A DNA stretch of 64,000 nt, from positions 3,022,076 through 3,086,075 of the forward strand of contig NZ_LR027382.1 in assembly GCF_900604385.1 (NCBI RefSeq). Direction: 5' to 3'. Both the position numbers and the translations under genes were made by a program. Source of the DNA: Alistipes megaguti (GTDB taxonomy: Bacteria > Bacteroidota > Bacteroidia > Bacteroidales > Rikenellaceae). The notes under the pieces were generated by a model, which saw only the letters and a list, made by a program, of their open reading frames with translations, was not told the origin of the DNA and did not search any database. Below are positions 51,294 through 59,983 of the stretch, one piece after another (position 1 is the first letter of the stretch; each line of letters opens with the position of its first letter).

Positions 51294-52312
51294 TACTTCG
51301 AGTTTTGCTTGTAGTATTTGATCATCTTGGGGATAATTTCGTTGACGTCGCCCGTGATGGCGTAGTCGGCGATCTTGTTGATCGGGGCATCGGGATCGGT
51401 GTTGATCGAGATGACCATCGACGACTGGTCCATACCGGCCGTGTGCTGGATCTGCCCCGAGATGCCGCAGGCGATGTAGAGTTTCGGACGCACCGTGACG
51501 CCGGTCTGGCCGACCTGACGCTCATGCTCCGTGAAACCGGCGTCGACCGCCGCACGGCTGGCACCCACCTCGGCACCCAGCACGTCGGCCAGATCGTAGA
51601 CCAGTTTGAAATTCTCCTTCGAACCCATGCCGTAACCGCCGGCCACGATGATCGAAGCCCCCTTGATATCGATCTTGCGCTCCTCGATCTGACGGTCGAT
51701 GATCTTCACCGCAAGGTCCGTATCCTTGACGAACCGGCGCCAGTCGATCGTCTTCACCTCGCCCTTGCCCGGCTGGGCGGCATACTCCTTGCGCATGACG
51801 CCCTCGCGGACGGTGGCCATCTGCGGACGGTGATCCGGGTTGACGATCGTGGCGATGATGTTGCCGCCGAAGGCCGGACGGATCTGGTACAACAGGTTGG
51901 TGTACTCCTTGCCGGTCTTGGCATCCTTGTGGTCACCGATAACGAGCTGCGTGCAGTCGGCAGTCAGACCGCTGTGCAGCGCCGACGAAACGCGCGGCGC
52001 AAAGTCGCGGCCCACGGGCGTGGCGCCGAACAGGGCAATCTGCGGCTTCTCCTGCTCGATCAGCCCGCACATGACCGACGTATGGGGCAGCGTGCGGAAG
52101 GGCTCGAAGATCTCGTCGTCGGCCACCCACACCGTATCGGCTCCATATTTGGCCAGCTCCTTCTCCAGACCGGCCACGTTGTGACCCAGCACGACGGCAT
52201 CTAGCTTCACGCCCAGCGTCGAGGCCAGTTCGCGGCCCTTGGTCAGCAGTTCGAGACTCACATCGGCGACCTTGCCGCCCTCCATCTCGATATATACGAA
52301 TACGTTGTTCAT
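51293..52312 (-). CDS. etfA: electron transfer flavoprotein, alpha subunit
   Basis: 339 residues. N-terminal VFVYIEMEGGKVADVSLELL, then the conserved C-terminal FAD-binding domain: IIVAGGYGMGSKENFKLV, GASRAAVDAGFTEHERQVGQTGVTV, LYIACGISGQIQHTAGM and INTDPDAPINKIADY. Takes electrons from the acyl-CoA dehydrogenase. An ATG at 52324, overlapping the etfB stop (TAATG), would add 4 residues and is also plausible by coupling. Order etfB-etfA-acd on the minus strand. Confidence 0.95.
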   Translation of the reverse strand: MNNVFVYIEMEGGKVADVSLELLTKGRELASTLGVKLDAVVLGHNVAGLEKELAKYGADTVWVADDEIFEPFRTLPHTSVMCGLIEQEKPQIALFGATPVGRDFAPRVSSALHSGLTADCTQLVIGDHKDAKTGKEYTNLLYQIRPAFGGNIIATIVNPDHRPQMATVREGVMRKEYAAQPGKGEVKTIDWRRFVKDTDLAVKIIDRQIEERKIDIKGASIIVAGGYGMGSKENFKLVYDLADVLGAEVGASRAAVDAGFTEHERQVGQTGVTVRPKLYIACGISGQIQHTAGMDQSSMVISINTDPDAPINKIADYAITGDVNEIIPKMIKYYKQNSK

Positions 52313-52323
52313 CTCAGTGCGCA

Positions 52324-53202
52324 TTAACCGAGCGTGTGGCTCGCAATAAGTTCAACCATCAGTGAATTGATATCCTCGTCCGACGAGGTGAGGCGTTTGG
52401 CCTCCTTGGCGGCGAAGACCACGTTCTCGATCTTCTTGACCTTCGTCGGCGAACCCTGCAGACCCAGCTGCGCGGGATCGGGGTTGACGTCGGCGGCAGC
52501 CCACTCGACGATCTGCAGATAGGGCTTCGCGGCGGCACGTTGTGCGGCGGGCGAATCGGGTGCTGCGGCGATCTCCGAACCGGCCAGCGCACCCTTGTAC
52601 TTCATCACGCGCTTGGCGTTGCGCGGGCGGCACTCGGCAGCCGAAGCGTTGACCGTCACCACGGCCGGAATCGGGCACTCGACCGTCTCGACACCGTGCT
52701 CCAGACGGCGCTTGATCACCAGCGAGTGCTCCTTGACGTCGAGGATCTCCTCGGCGTAGGTCACCTGCGGCAGACCGAGCTTCTCGGCCACCTGGGGACC
52801 GACCTGGGCCGTATCGCCGTCAATAGCCTGACGTCCGGCGAAGATCACGTCGGGCTGAATCTTCTTCAGGGCACACGACAGGGCGTAGGAGGTTGCCAGC
52901 GTATCGGAGCCGGCGAACTCGCGGCCCGAAAGCAGGTAGCCGCCGTCGGCACCGCGGAACAGGGCATCACGGATGATGTCGGCGGCACGCTGGGGGCCCA
53001 TCGTCAGAATGTGGACCGTCGATCCTTCGACGCGGTCCTTGAGCCGCAGAGCGGCCTCGAGGGCATTGAGGTCCTCGGGATTGAAAATGGCCGGGAGTGC
53101 CGCACGATTGACCGTACCTTCGGGGGTCATCGCGTCCTTGCCCACGTTGCGGGTATCGGGCACCTGTTTGGCCAGAACCAGAATTTTAAGGTTTTGCAAC
53201 AT
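52324..53202 (-). CDS. etfB: electron transfer flavoprotein, beta subunit
   Basis: 292 residues. LVLAKQVPDTRNVGKDAMTPEGTVNR at the N-terminus, LEAALRLKDR, GRQAIDGDTAQVGPQVAEKLG near residue 122 and the basic AMP-binding end ENVVFAAKEAKRLTSSDED. Start MLQNLKILVLAKQVPD at 53202; in-frame codons further upstream encode the 45-bp repeat and are not part of the family. First gene of etfB-etfA-acd. Confidence 0.95.
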   Translation of the reverse strand: MLQNLKILVLAKQVPDTRNVGKDAMTPEGTVNRAALPAIFNPEDLNALEAALRLKDRVEGSTVHILTMGPQRAADIIRDALFRGADGGYLLSGREFAGSDTLATSYALSCALKKIQPDVIFAGRQAIDGDTAQVGPQVAEKLGLPQVTYAEEILDVKEHSLVIKRRLEHGVETVECPIPAVVTVNASAAECRPRNAKRVMKYKGALAGSEIAAAPDSPAAQRAAAKPYLQIVEWAAADVNPDPAQLGLQGSPTKVKKIENVVFAAKEAKRLTSSDEDINSLMVELIASHTLG

Positions 53203-53278
53203 ATTGAATTTAAGTCGAATGTTTTTCTTGGTTGTTTCGTTCGCAACAGCGGAGAGAACATCGGATCGACGCGCGGAA

Positions 53279-53383
53279 CCGGATCGGAAACCCGCCTCCG
53301 TTCCACCAGGTCGAGGCGCAGGACCGGATCGGAAGCCCGTCGTCGGAGCCTTCGTCCGAAGCGCTGAGCCGGATCGGAAACCC
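53279..53383. repeat. 45-bp repeat, three copies
   Basis: CCGGATCGGAAACCC-like cores at 53279, 53324 and 53369, spaced exactly 45 bp; the bases between cores are only partly conserved. On the minus strand each could encode GFRSGSA, in frame every 15 codons. It lies between the purA stop (53415) and the etfB start (53202), a 212-base gap otherwise empty. Confidence 0.8.
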
Positions 53384-53414
53384 TCCACCCTTCGGCCGCC
53401 TATAAAACGGGCTT

Positions 53415-54689
53415 CTAAGCCCGCGGACGGACGATGGTTTCACCGCGGTCAGGGCCCACGGAGATGATCCGCACGGGCACGCCGGTCTGGTGCTCGATGA
53501 ACTCCACGTAACGCTTGAAGGCCTCGGGGAACTCCTCGTAGGTGCGGCACTTGCGCAGGTCACACTTCCAGCCCTCGAACTCCGTGTAGACGGGCTTCAG
53601 GTCATCGGTAATCGTATAGGGGAACTCCGCGGTGCGGCGGCCGCCGATCTCGTAGGCTGTAGCGATCTTGATCGTATCGAAATCGTTCATCACGTCGGAC
53701 TTCATCATGATGAGCTGCGTCACACCGTTGATCATGATCGAATACTTCAGGGCCACCATGTCGAGCCATCCGCAGCGGCGGCGACGTCCCGTCACGGCAC
53801 CGAATTCATGACCGATGTTGCTGAGTTTCTCGCCTGTCTCGTCGAAGAGCTCCGTGGGGAAGGGGCCGCTGCCCACACGGGTGCAGTAGGCCTTGAAGAT
53901 GCCGTAGACGTCGCCGATGCGGCTGGGCGCAACACCCAGACCCGTGCAGACGCCTGCGCAGACCGTATTCGACGAGGTGACGAAGGGATAGGAGCCGAAA
54001 TCGACGTCGAGCAGCGTGCCCTGTGCCCCCTCGGCCAGAATGGCCTTGTCCTGAGCCAGGCAGTCGTTGACGAAATACTCGCTGTCGATAATGTGGAAAC
54101 GGCGGAGGTACTTCACGGCGTCGAACCACTGGGCCTCGAGTTCGGTGATGTCGTACTTGTAGTCCAGACTGCGGAGGATCCGTTCGTGACGGGCCTTGGC
54201 CGCAGCGTAGATCTTCTCGAAATCGGGGCTCAGCAGGTCGCCCACACGCATGCCGTTGCGGCTGACCTTGTCCGTATAGGTCGGGCCGATGCCCTTGCCC
54301 GTGGTGCCGATCTTGGCACTGCCCTTGGCGGCCTCGTAGGCGGCGTCGAGGATGCGGTGAGTCGGCAGAATGAGGTGGGCCTTTTTCGAGATGCAGAGCT
54401 GTTGGGTGATGTCATGGCCGCTCTTGGCGAGCTCTTCGGCCTCGGCCCGGAACAGGATGGCATCGAGCACTACGCCGTTGCCGATGATGTTGGTCTTGCC
54501 GCCCTGGAAGATTCCCGAGGGGATCGAACGGAGCACGTATTTTTCCCCGCCGAACTCCAGCGTATGACCGGCATTGGGGCCGCCCTGGAAGCGGGCTACC
54601 ACCTCGTAATGGGGCGTAAGCACGTCCACGACCTTACCCTTGCCCTCGTCACCCCACTGGAGGCCGAGGATCACGTCTACTTTTTTCAT
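53415..54689 (-). CDS. purA: adenylosuccinate synthetase
   Basis: 424 residues; GTP-dependent first step from IMP to AMP. P-loop-like GLQWGDEGKGKVVDVL at the N-terminus, FQGGPNAGHTLEF, the active-site loop KIGTTGKGIGPTYTDK near residue 125, EGAQGTLLDVDFGSYPFVTSSNT near 220 and TGRRRRCGWLDMVALKYS near 300. Promoter box TATCTTTG at 54732-54739 (minus strand). The 45-bp repeats start just after the stop codon. Confidence 0.97.
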   Translation of the reverse strand: MKKVDVILGLQWGDEGKGKVVDVLTPHYEVVARFQGGPNAGHTLEFGGEKYVLRSIPSGIFQGGKTNIIGNGVVLDAILFRAEAEELAKSGHDITQQLCISKKAHLILPTHRILDAAYEAAKGSAKIGTTGKGIGPTYTDKVSRNGMRVGDLLSPDFEKIYAAAKARHERILRSLDYKYDITELEAQWFDAVKYLRRFHIIDSEYFVNDCLAQDKAILAEGAQGTLLDVDFGSYPFVTSSNTVCAGVCTGLGVAPSRIGDVYGIFKAYCTRVGSGPFPTELFDETGEKLSNIGHEFGAVTGRRRRCGWLDMVALKYSIMINGVTQLIMMKSDVMNDFDTIKIATAYEIGGRRTAEFPYTITDDLKPVYTEFEGWKCDLRKCRTYEEFPEAFKRYVEFIEHQTGVPVRIISVGPDRGETIVRPRA

Positions 54690-54793
54690 TGTATCCGAAT
54701 CAATTTATTGGTTACAAAAGTTTTTTGCTTCCAAAGATACAAAATAATCCGCGAAAAGCACAATTGCCCGGACGGGACTTTTCAACAAATTAT

Positions 54794-54990
54794 AAAAAAA
54801 GGGCCCCGACGGAGCGTGTTTCCCCGTCGAGGCGTGTAAGAATCAGAGACAGACGGCCGCACCAATCGGGCCCAGGCCGGACTTCTCCCCCGCTGCTGCG
54901 GCTATACGGGCATTCTCGCAACCGCCGACCCTGTTATCCGGGCCCCACGCAACCGCCAACCCTGCTATCCGGGCTCCACGCAACCGCCGT
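54794..54990. other. gap with terminator and 31-bp tandem repeat
   Basis: A minus-strand terminator (GCCTCGACGG / CCGTCGGGGC plus seven T; 54794-54833) ends the LRR gene. To its right, 54917-54990 holds a 31-bp tandem repeat: CGCAACCGCC recurs at 54917, 54948 and 54979. The whole purA-LRR gap is 54690-55032; it also has the purA promoter at 54732. Confidence 0.75.
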
Positions 54991-55032
54991 CCGGCCCCCG
55001 ACCTGCGGCGTAAATCCGCCCGTGTCTCCGCG

Positions 55033-55671
55033 CTACCGTTCGACCAGCGAGGTAATGCCGTCGAAACGGATGCTCTGGGTGGCCATGCGGCAGTAGACCG
55101 TGGTCAGATCGGAATTCGCGCGTACATCGGCCTGAAGCGTCGCGGCGCAGGTCGACAGATCGAGCGTCTGCAAGGCGTTGCCCCGCGCATCGAGCGTCAC
55201 GAGCGAGGTATTCGACGTGAGGTCCAGCTCCGCCAGCGCATTCTCCGAGCAGTCCAGCCACACCAGCGCACGCAGATCCTCCACATCGAGCCACACGAGA
55301 TCGTTTTCCCGGCAGTCGAGGCGCGAAAGATGCGCACAAGCGGTCAGATCCAGCTCCGTGAGGGCGTTTCCCGAGCAATCGAGCCGCTCAAGATTGACGA
55401 ATTCCCGCAGATCCGCGAGCGAAGCGATCCCTTCACCCGGGCACGCGATCTCCCGCACGCGCTGCGCTTCGTAGCGCGAGATGCGTGAATCGTTGTCCAG
55501 ATCGAAGCGTTCGAGACAGAACGCCTCGAAGCGTTTGTCGAAAAAGGTGAGGTATACGTATCGGTTCCGCTCGTCACTGTCGCGATCGGCCAGGCCGCAC
55601 GAAGAGGCAAGCAACGAGAGCAGGACGGGCAGCAGGCGCAGGCGCCGCACCGTGTCAGATGTCCACATCAT
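55033..55671 (-). CDS. leucine-rich-repeat lipoprotein with EF-hand-like loop
   Basis: 212 residues. Signal peptide (LLPVLLSLLASSCG) with Cys about 25. Then FDLDNDSRISRYEAQ, which fits the DxDxDxxIxxxE calcium loop, followed by about five bacterial LRR units of the LxxLDCSxNxLxxLDLxx type (LERLDCSGNALTELDLTAC, LVWLDCSENALAELDLTSN). A short surface-binding LRR. The start is uncertain: ATG 55671 and 55668 are adjacent, and an ATG at 55707 lies further up; the gene overlaps the 3' end of the next minus-strand gene by about 17 bases. Confidence 0.75.
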   Translation of the reverse strand: MMWTSDTVRRLRLLPVLLSLLASSCGLADRDSDERNRYVYLTFFDKRFEAFCLERFDLDNDSRISRYEAQRVREIACPGEGIASLADLREFVNLERLDCSGNALTELDLTACAHLSRLDCRENDLVWLDVEDLRALVWLDCSENALAELDLTSNTSLVTLDARGNALQTLDLSTCAATLQADVRANSDLTTVYCRMATQSIRFDGITSLVER

Positions 55672-55993
55672 CGTCCGACGATTCGGAGAGATCCGATGCA
55701 TCGTCATCGCCCCCCTGCAGTTCGTCGGCCCCCTTCAGATCGTCGTCGTAGTAATCCTTGTCGTCGTCATCCTGCGCCGAGTCGTCGATCTTCACGTCGA
55801 TCTTGATCATATAGGCCACATCGTCCGTGTCAAAGGGCACGGCATAAAAAAAACCACCGTTGGGTTTGTCTACGCGAATCATCGAATCGGTGAATCCCAG
55901 CGGATATTTCTCCTTGACAGCCTCCTGCATTTCGGGGGTCAGATTGTGGAAACTCGTTACGATATGTTTCTTTGCCATATTCTGTTTAGCCAT
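55655..55993 (-). CDS. conserved acidic hypothetical protein
   Basis: 112 residues. N-terminal half is folded-looking: KKHIVTSFHNLTPEMQEAVKEKYP, GFTDSMIRVDKPNGGFFYAVPFDTDDVAYMIKIDVKID. The C-terminal 45 residues are nearly all Asp/Glu/Ser (DDDDKDYYDDDLKG, SESSDDDVDI). I recognise the N-terminal pattern as a recurrent Bacteroidota protein without assigned function; the tail resembles nucleic-acid- or histone-mimicking acidic tails. Start at 55993 (MAKQNMAKK); the Met at 55978 is an alternative. Possibly cotranscribed with the LRR gene. Confidence 0.72.
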   Translation of the reverse strand: MAKQNMAKKHIVTSFHNLTPEMQEAVKEKYPLGFTDSMIRVDKPNGGFFYAVPFDTDDVAYMIKIDVKIDDSAQDDDDKDYYDDDLKGADELQGGDDDASDLSESSDDDVDI

Positions 55994-56132
55994 CGTTGTG
56001 GTGCGAAATTTTCTGCAAGTATAAGCAAAATTTGAATATCGCACCACATCTGCAATTTTTTTTTGCATTTTTTTTGTTTTAGCCCCTTGTTCCGAGCAAA
56101 ATATGTAACTTTACGCACGTTATTCCATAGGT

Positions 56133-58286
56133 ATGATACGCGAACGCATCGAGGAGCTGCGCCGCCAGCTCGAACTGCACAACTACAAATATTACGTCGA
56201 AAACAACCCCGAAATTTCGGATTTCGAGTTCGATACGATGATGCGCGAACTCCAGGACCTGGAGCGCGAACACCCCGAATATGCCGATCCCAATTCGCCG
56301 ACGATGCGCGTCGGGAGCGACCTGACGTCGGAGTTCGCCACCGTGCGCCACCGCTACCCGATGCTCTCGCTCGGGAACACCTACTCGCTCGACGAACTGC
56401 ACGAATTCATCGAACGCATCGAACGCGAGGCCGGTCCCACGGACTATGTCTGCGAGCTGAAATTCGACGGCACGGCCATCTCGCTCACCTACGACAACGG
56501 CGCACTGACGCAGGCCGCCACGCGCGGCGACGGCGTCACGGGCGACGACGTGACGGCCAACGTCCGCACCGTACGCTCCGTACCGCTGCACCTGCGCAAC
56601 GGCGACTGGCCGGCCCATTTCGAGATCCGGGGCGAGATCCTCATGCCCTACGCCTCGTTCGACCGTCTGAACGCCGAACGCGAGGCCAACGGCGAGCCGC
56701 TCTTCGCCAATCCGCGCAACGCCGCTGCCGGGACGCTCAAGCAGCAGTCGTCGGCCGTCGTGGCACGCCGCGGTCTGGACTGCACGCTCTACCAGCTGGC
56801 GGGCGACAACCTGCCCTTCCGCACCCACTGGGAGAGTCTTCAGAAGGCCCGCGAGTGGGGCTTCAAGATCTCGGACCACATGCGCATCTGCCACAACGTG
56901 GCCGAGGTCGACGACTTCATCCGCTACTGGGATACGGCCCGCCACGGGCTTCCCTTCCCGACCGACGGCGTGGTGATCAAGGTCAACGACTTCGCCGTAC
57001 GCCGCCAGCTGGGCTTCACGGCCAAGGCCCCGAAGTGGGCCGTAGCCTACAAGTTCAAGGCCGAACAGGCCCTCACGCGCATCGACAGCGTCTCGTTCCA
57101 GGTGGGCCGCACGGGGGCCATCACACCGGTGGCCAACCTCGAGCCCGTGCTGCTGGCCGGCACCACCGTGCGCCGGGCCACGCTCCACAACGCCGAGCAG
57201 ATGGCGCGGCTCGACATCCGCCCGGGCGACATGGTCTACGTCGAAAAGGGGGGCGAGATCATCCCCAAGATCACGGGCGTCGACCTCTCGCAGCGTCCGG
57301 CCGACAGCCAGCCCTTCCGCTACATCGACCGCTGCCCCGTATGCGGCACGCCGCTGGTGCGCTACGAGGGCGAAGCCAAACACTACTGCCCGAACCAGAG
57401 CGGCTGCCGTCCGCAGATCATCGGCCGCATCATCCACTTCATCCGCCGCAAGGCCCTCGACATCGAGGGGCTGGGCGAGGAGACCGTCGAACTGCTCTAC
57501 GATAACGGGCTGGTGCGCACCGTGGCCGACCTCTACGACCTGCGCGCCGAACAGCTCTCGCCGCTGCCGCGCCTGGGCGAAAAGTCGGCCGAGAACATCA
57601 TCCGTTCGATCGAGCGCTCGAAGGAGGTCCCCTACGCACGGGTGCTCTTCGGACTGGGCATCCGTTTCGTGGGCGAGACCACGGCCCGCTATCTGGCCGA
57701 CCATTTCCGCTCGCTGGAGGGGCTGATGCAGGCCTCGCGCGAGGAGCTGGTCGAGGCCGAGGAGATCGGCCAGCGCATCGCCGACTCGATTCTCGAATAC
57801 TTCGCCGATGCGGCCAATCTGGAGATCATCCGCCGGCTGCGGGCCGCCGGGCTGCAGTTCGAGACCGCGGAGCGCAAGCTGGCCTCGGAGGCGCTGGCCG
57901 GGAAGAGTTTCGTCGTCTCGGGGCGCTTCTCGCGCAGCCGCGACGAGATGAAGGCGCTGATCGAATCGCACGGGGGGCGCAATCTGGCCGCCGTCTCGGG
58001 CAACGTCGACTACATCGTCGCCGGCGAGAAGATGGGGCCCGCCAAACTCAAGAAGGCCGAGAAGCTCGGCATCCGCATCATCGACGAGGAGGAGTTCTTC
58101 CGGATGATCAACGGCGAGGGAGCCCCTGCCACGCAGGCTCAACCTGTCCCGGTGGCGGAGGCGCAACCGTCGGCAGAATCCGGCACATCCGCAGCCCCGG
58201 CCACGGATCCGCTCCCGAAGAGCGCGCCGCAGCCGGGCGCCGACACGCAATCCGGCAAGGGCGCGGAACAGCGTCTTTTTGACTAA
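56133..58286 (+). CDS. ligA: NAD+-dependent DNA ligase
   Basis: 717 residues. Ia/adenylation domain with the AMP-lysine in CELKFDGTAIS near residue 112, FEIRGEILMPYASF, KWAVAYKFKAEQ, zinc finger CPVCGTPL...CPNQSGC near 410-432, four HhH motifs (RLGEKSAENII, GIRFVGETTARYL) and a C-terminal BRCT (GKSFVVSGRFSRSRDEMKALIESHGG). The last about 50 residues are a Pro/Ala/Ser-rich extension not in most LigA. Promoter box TAACTTTA at 56106-56113. dapA follows 36 bases later. Confidence 0.97.
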   Translation: MIRERIEELRRQLELHNYKYYVENNPEISDFEFDTMMRELQDLEREHPEYADPNSPTMRVGSDLTSEFATVRHRYPMLSLGNTYSLDELHEFIERIEREAGPTDYVCELKFDGTAISLTYDNGALTQAATRGDGVTGDDVTANVRTVRSVPLHLRNGDWPAHFEIRGEILMPYASFDRLNAEREANGEPLFANPRNAAAGTLKQQSSAVVARRGLDCTLYQLAGDNLPFRTHWESLQKAREWGFKISDHMRICHNVAEVDDFIRYWDTARHGLPFPTDGVVIKVNDFAVRRQLGFTAKAPKWAVAYKFKAEQALTRIDSVSFQVGRTGAITPVANLEPVLLAGTTVRRATLHNAEQMARLDIRPGDMVYVEKGGEIIPKITGVDLSQRPADSQPFRYIDRCPVCGTPLVRYEGEAKHYCPNQSGCRPQIIGRIIHFIRRKALDIEGLGEETVELLYDNGLVRTVADLYDLRAEQLSPLPRLGEKSAENIIRSIERSKEVPYARVLFGLGIRFVGETTARYLADHFRSLEGLMQASREELVEAEEIGQRIADSILEYFADAANLEIIRRLRAAGLQFETAERKLASEALAGKSFVVSGRFSRSRDEMKALIESHGGRNLAAVSGNVDYIVAGEKMGPAKLKKAEKLGIRIIDEEEFFRMINGEGAPATQAQPVPVAEAQPSAESGTSAAPATDPLPKSAPQPGADTQSGKGAEQRLFD

Positions 58287-58322
58287 GAGCCGAAAACCGT
58301 AAACAATAAAAAAGAGACCTAT

Positions 58323-59213
58323 ATGACACAGCACAAACTGGCCGGCGTAGGCGCCGCCATGATCACCCCCTTTACACGGGAGGGAAGGGTCGACTACGAA
58401 GCCCTGGCCCGCATGATTGACTACGTGATCGAGGGCGGCGTGGACTACATCGTCGCCCTGGGGACGACGGCCGAAACCCCGACCCTCTACATGCCCGAAC
58501 GGGCCGTGATCGCCATGTTCATCACCAACCAGATTGCCGGGCGCGTGCCGCTGGTGATGGGTTGCGGCGGCAACTCGACGTCGGAGGTGCTGGACCAGCT
58601 GCGCGAATTCGACCTGCGCGGCGCCGATGCCATCCTGAGCGTGACGCCCTACTACAACAAACCCTCGCAGGAGGGGCTCTACCAGCACTTCCGCACCATT
58701 TCGGAGCACTCGCCCCTGCCGGTGATCCTCTACAACATCCCGGGTCGCTCGGGGGTCAACATGACCGCCGAAACGACGCTGCGCATCGCCCGCGACTTTC
58801 CCAACATCATCGGCATCAAGGAGGCCTCGGGCAAGATCGACCAGATGCAGCGGATTCTCGACCAACGTCCCGAAGGGTTCCTCGTGCTGTCGGGCGACGA
58901 CGGCATGGCCATCGAGCTGATGCGTCGCGGCGGCGACGGCGTGATCTCGGTGGCGGCCAACGCCTTTCCCGGGCGCTTCATGAGCTGCATCAACCACGCC
59001 AAGAGGGGCGACTTCGAGGCGGCCGACCGCGAGTACGAGGCACTCGACGAGGCCGTCAAGGCGCTCTTCGAGGAGGGCAACCCCGTCGGGGTGAAATGCG
59101 CCCTCTCGGTGATGGGGATTATCGGCGACACGATGCGCCTGCCGCTCGTTCCGGGCACGGAGCACCTGCGTGAACGATTCAAAAGCCTGATCGCGAGATA
59201 CGATTTGCGCTGA
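58323..59213 (+). CDS. dapA: 4-hydroxy-tetrahydrodipicolinate synthase
   Basis: 296-residue class I aldolase of lysine/diaminopimelate synthesis. Pyruvate-binding GTTAETPTL near residue 45, YYNKPSQEGLYQHF near 108, YNIPGRSGVNM near 138 with the catalytic Tyr, and the Schiff-base Lys in IGIKEASGK near 166; the GDD..A region follows. Located 36 bases after ligA, likely cotranscribed. Start ATG 58323. Confidence 0.96.
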   Translation: MTQHKLAGVGAAMITPFTREGRVDYEALARMIDYVIEGGVDYIVALGTTAETPTLYMPERAVIAMFITNQIAGRVPLVMGCGGNSTSEVLDQLREFDLRGADAILSVTPYYNKPSQEGLYQHFRTISEHSPLPVILYNIPGRSGVNMTAETTLRIARDFPNIIGIKEASGKIDQMQRILDQRPEGFLVLSGDDGMAIELMRRGGDGVISVAANAFPGRFMSCINHAKRGDFEAADREYEALDEAVKALFEEGNPVGVKCALSVMGIIGDTMRLPLVPGTEHLRERFKSLIARYDLR

Positions 59214-59242
59214 TTTTGCGTTCCTATCGGAAAACAACCGAC

Positions 59243-59983
59243 ATGAAACGACTTCTGTTGCTGCTTACGCTGCTCGTGCCGCTGCTCGCCGCGGCGCGCG
59301 TCCCCGACGAGGAGATGATCCTCGACCGGACGCTCGATGCCGAATCGCCGTTCTACTATCCGGCCCTCATGCTGCGCTACAATGCCGGCGATGCGACACT
59401 CACCGACGAGGATTACTACTATCTCTATTACGGCTTCGCCTACCGCGACGAGTACAAGCCGCTGGCCACGAATCCCGATCTGGACAAGATGCTGCTGCTC
59501 ATCGCCGGTATCGACCCCGAGAAACCGGACGTGGCGACGCTCGAATCGCTCGTCTCGCTGGGCAACGACGCCCTGGCCCGCGATCCGTTCAGCCCGAAGA
59601 TCCTCAACATGATGTCGTTCGCCTACGGGGCACTGGGCGACAAGGTGCGCGAGAAGGCCTATGCCGACCGCATGAACGGCATACTGCGCACGATCATCGA
59701 CTCGGGCGACGGATTCACCGAAAAGACCCCGCGCCACGTGCTGATGTTCGACCATGCGCTCGACGTGCTGGCCGCCGAGGAGCTCTCCTACGGCAAGGCA
59801 CGCATCATCAGCCGCACCGTGGAGTTCGTGCCGCTGCTCACGCCCTACGTCGTCGACGGAAAGAAACGCAAGGGATTCTACTTCGATTTCGGGCGCGTCT
59901 ACTGGAACAAGCCCGAAGGCTATACCTACAAACGTGACCGGACATGGCAATTCAACAACCTCAAACCCCGCACCTACAAATGA
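59243..59983 (+). CDS. DUF4919-like secreted protein
   Basis: 246 residues. Signal peptide (LLLLLTLLVPLLAAARV) and then a TPR-like helical body: FYYPALMLRYNAGDATLTDEDYYYLYYGFAYRDEYKP, DALARDPFSPKILNMMSFAYGALGD and a C-terminal GFYFDFGRVYWNKPEGYTYKRD. The DEDYYYLYYGFAY core is the mark of DUF4919, a Bacteroidota family of unknown function. Start at ATG 59243; an in-frame TTG at 59216 is too early. The stop overlaps the C11 peptidase start (ATGATG), so both are coupled and perhaps act on the same envelope substrate. Confidence 0.78.
   Translation: MKRLLLLLTLLVPLLAAARVPDEEMILDRTLDAESPFYYPALMLRYNAGDATLTDEDYYYLYYGFAYRDEYKPLATNPDLDKMLLLIAGIDPEKPDVATLESLVSLGNDALARDPFSPKILNMMSFAYGALGDKVREKAYADRMNGILRTIIDSGDGFTEKTPRHVLMFDHALDVLAAEELSYGKARIISRTVEFVPLLTPYVVDGKKRKGFYFDFGRVYWNKPEGYTYKRDRTWQFNNLKPRTYK

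Noticed and set aside
53203..53388. N-terminal extension of EtfB with GFRSGSA repeats
   Set aside because: The frame stays open through the 45-bp repeats, but EtfB homologues start at the LVLAKQVPD segment, so the repeats are treated as intergenic.
56079..59237. Very long open frame on the minus strand opposite ligA and dapA
   Set aside because: The ligA and dapA proteins on the plus strand are unmistakable; the long antisense frame is a product of high GC and has no recognisable domain. The same holds for antisense frames opposite the AddA-like gene, gadC/glsA, alaS and purA.
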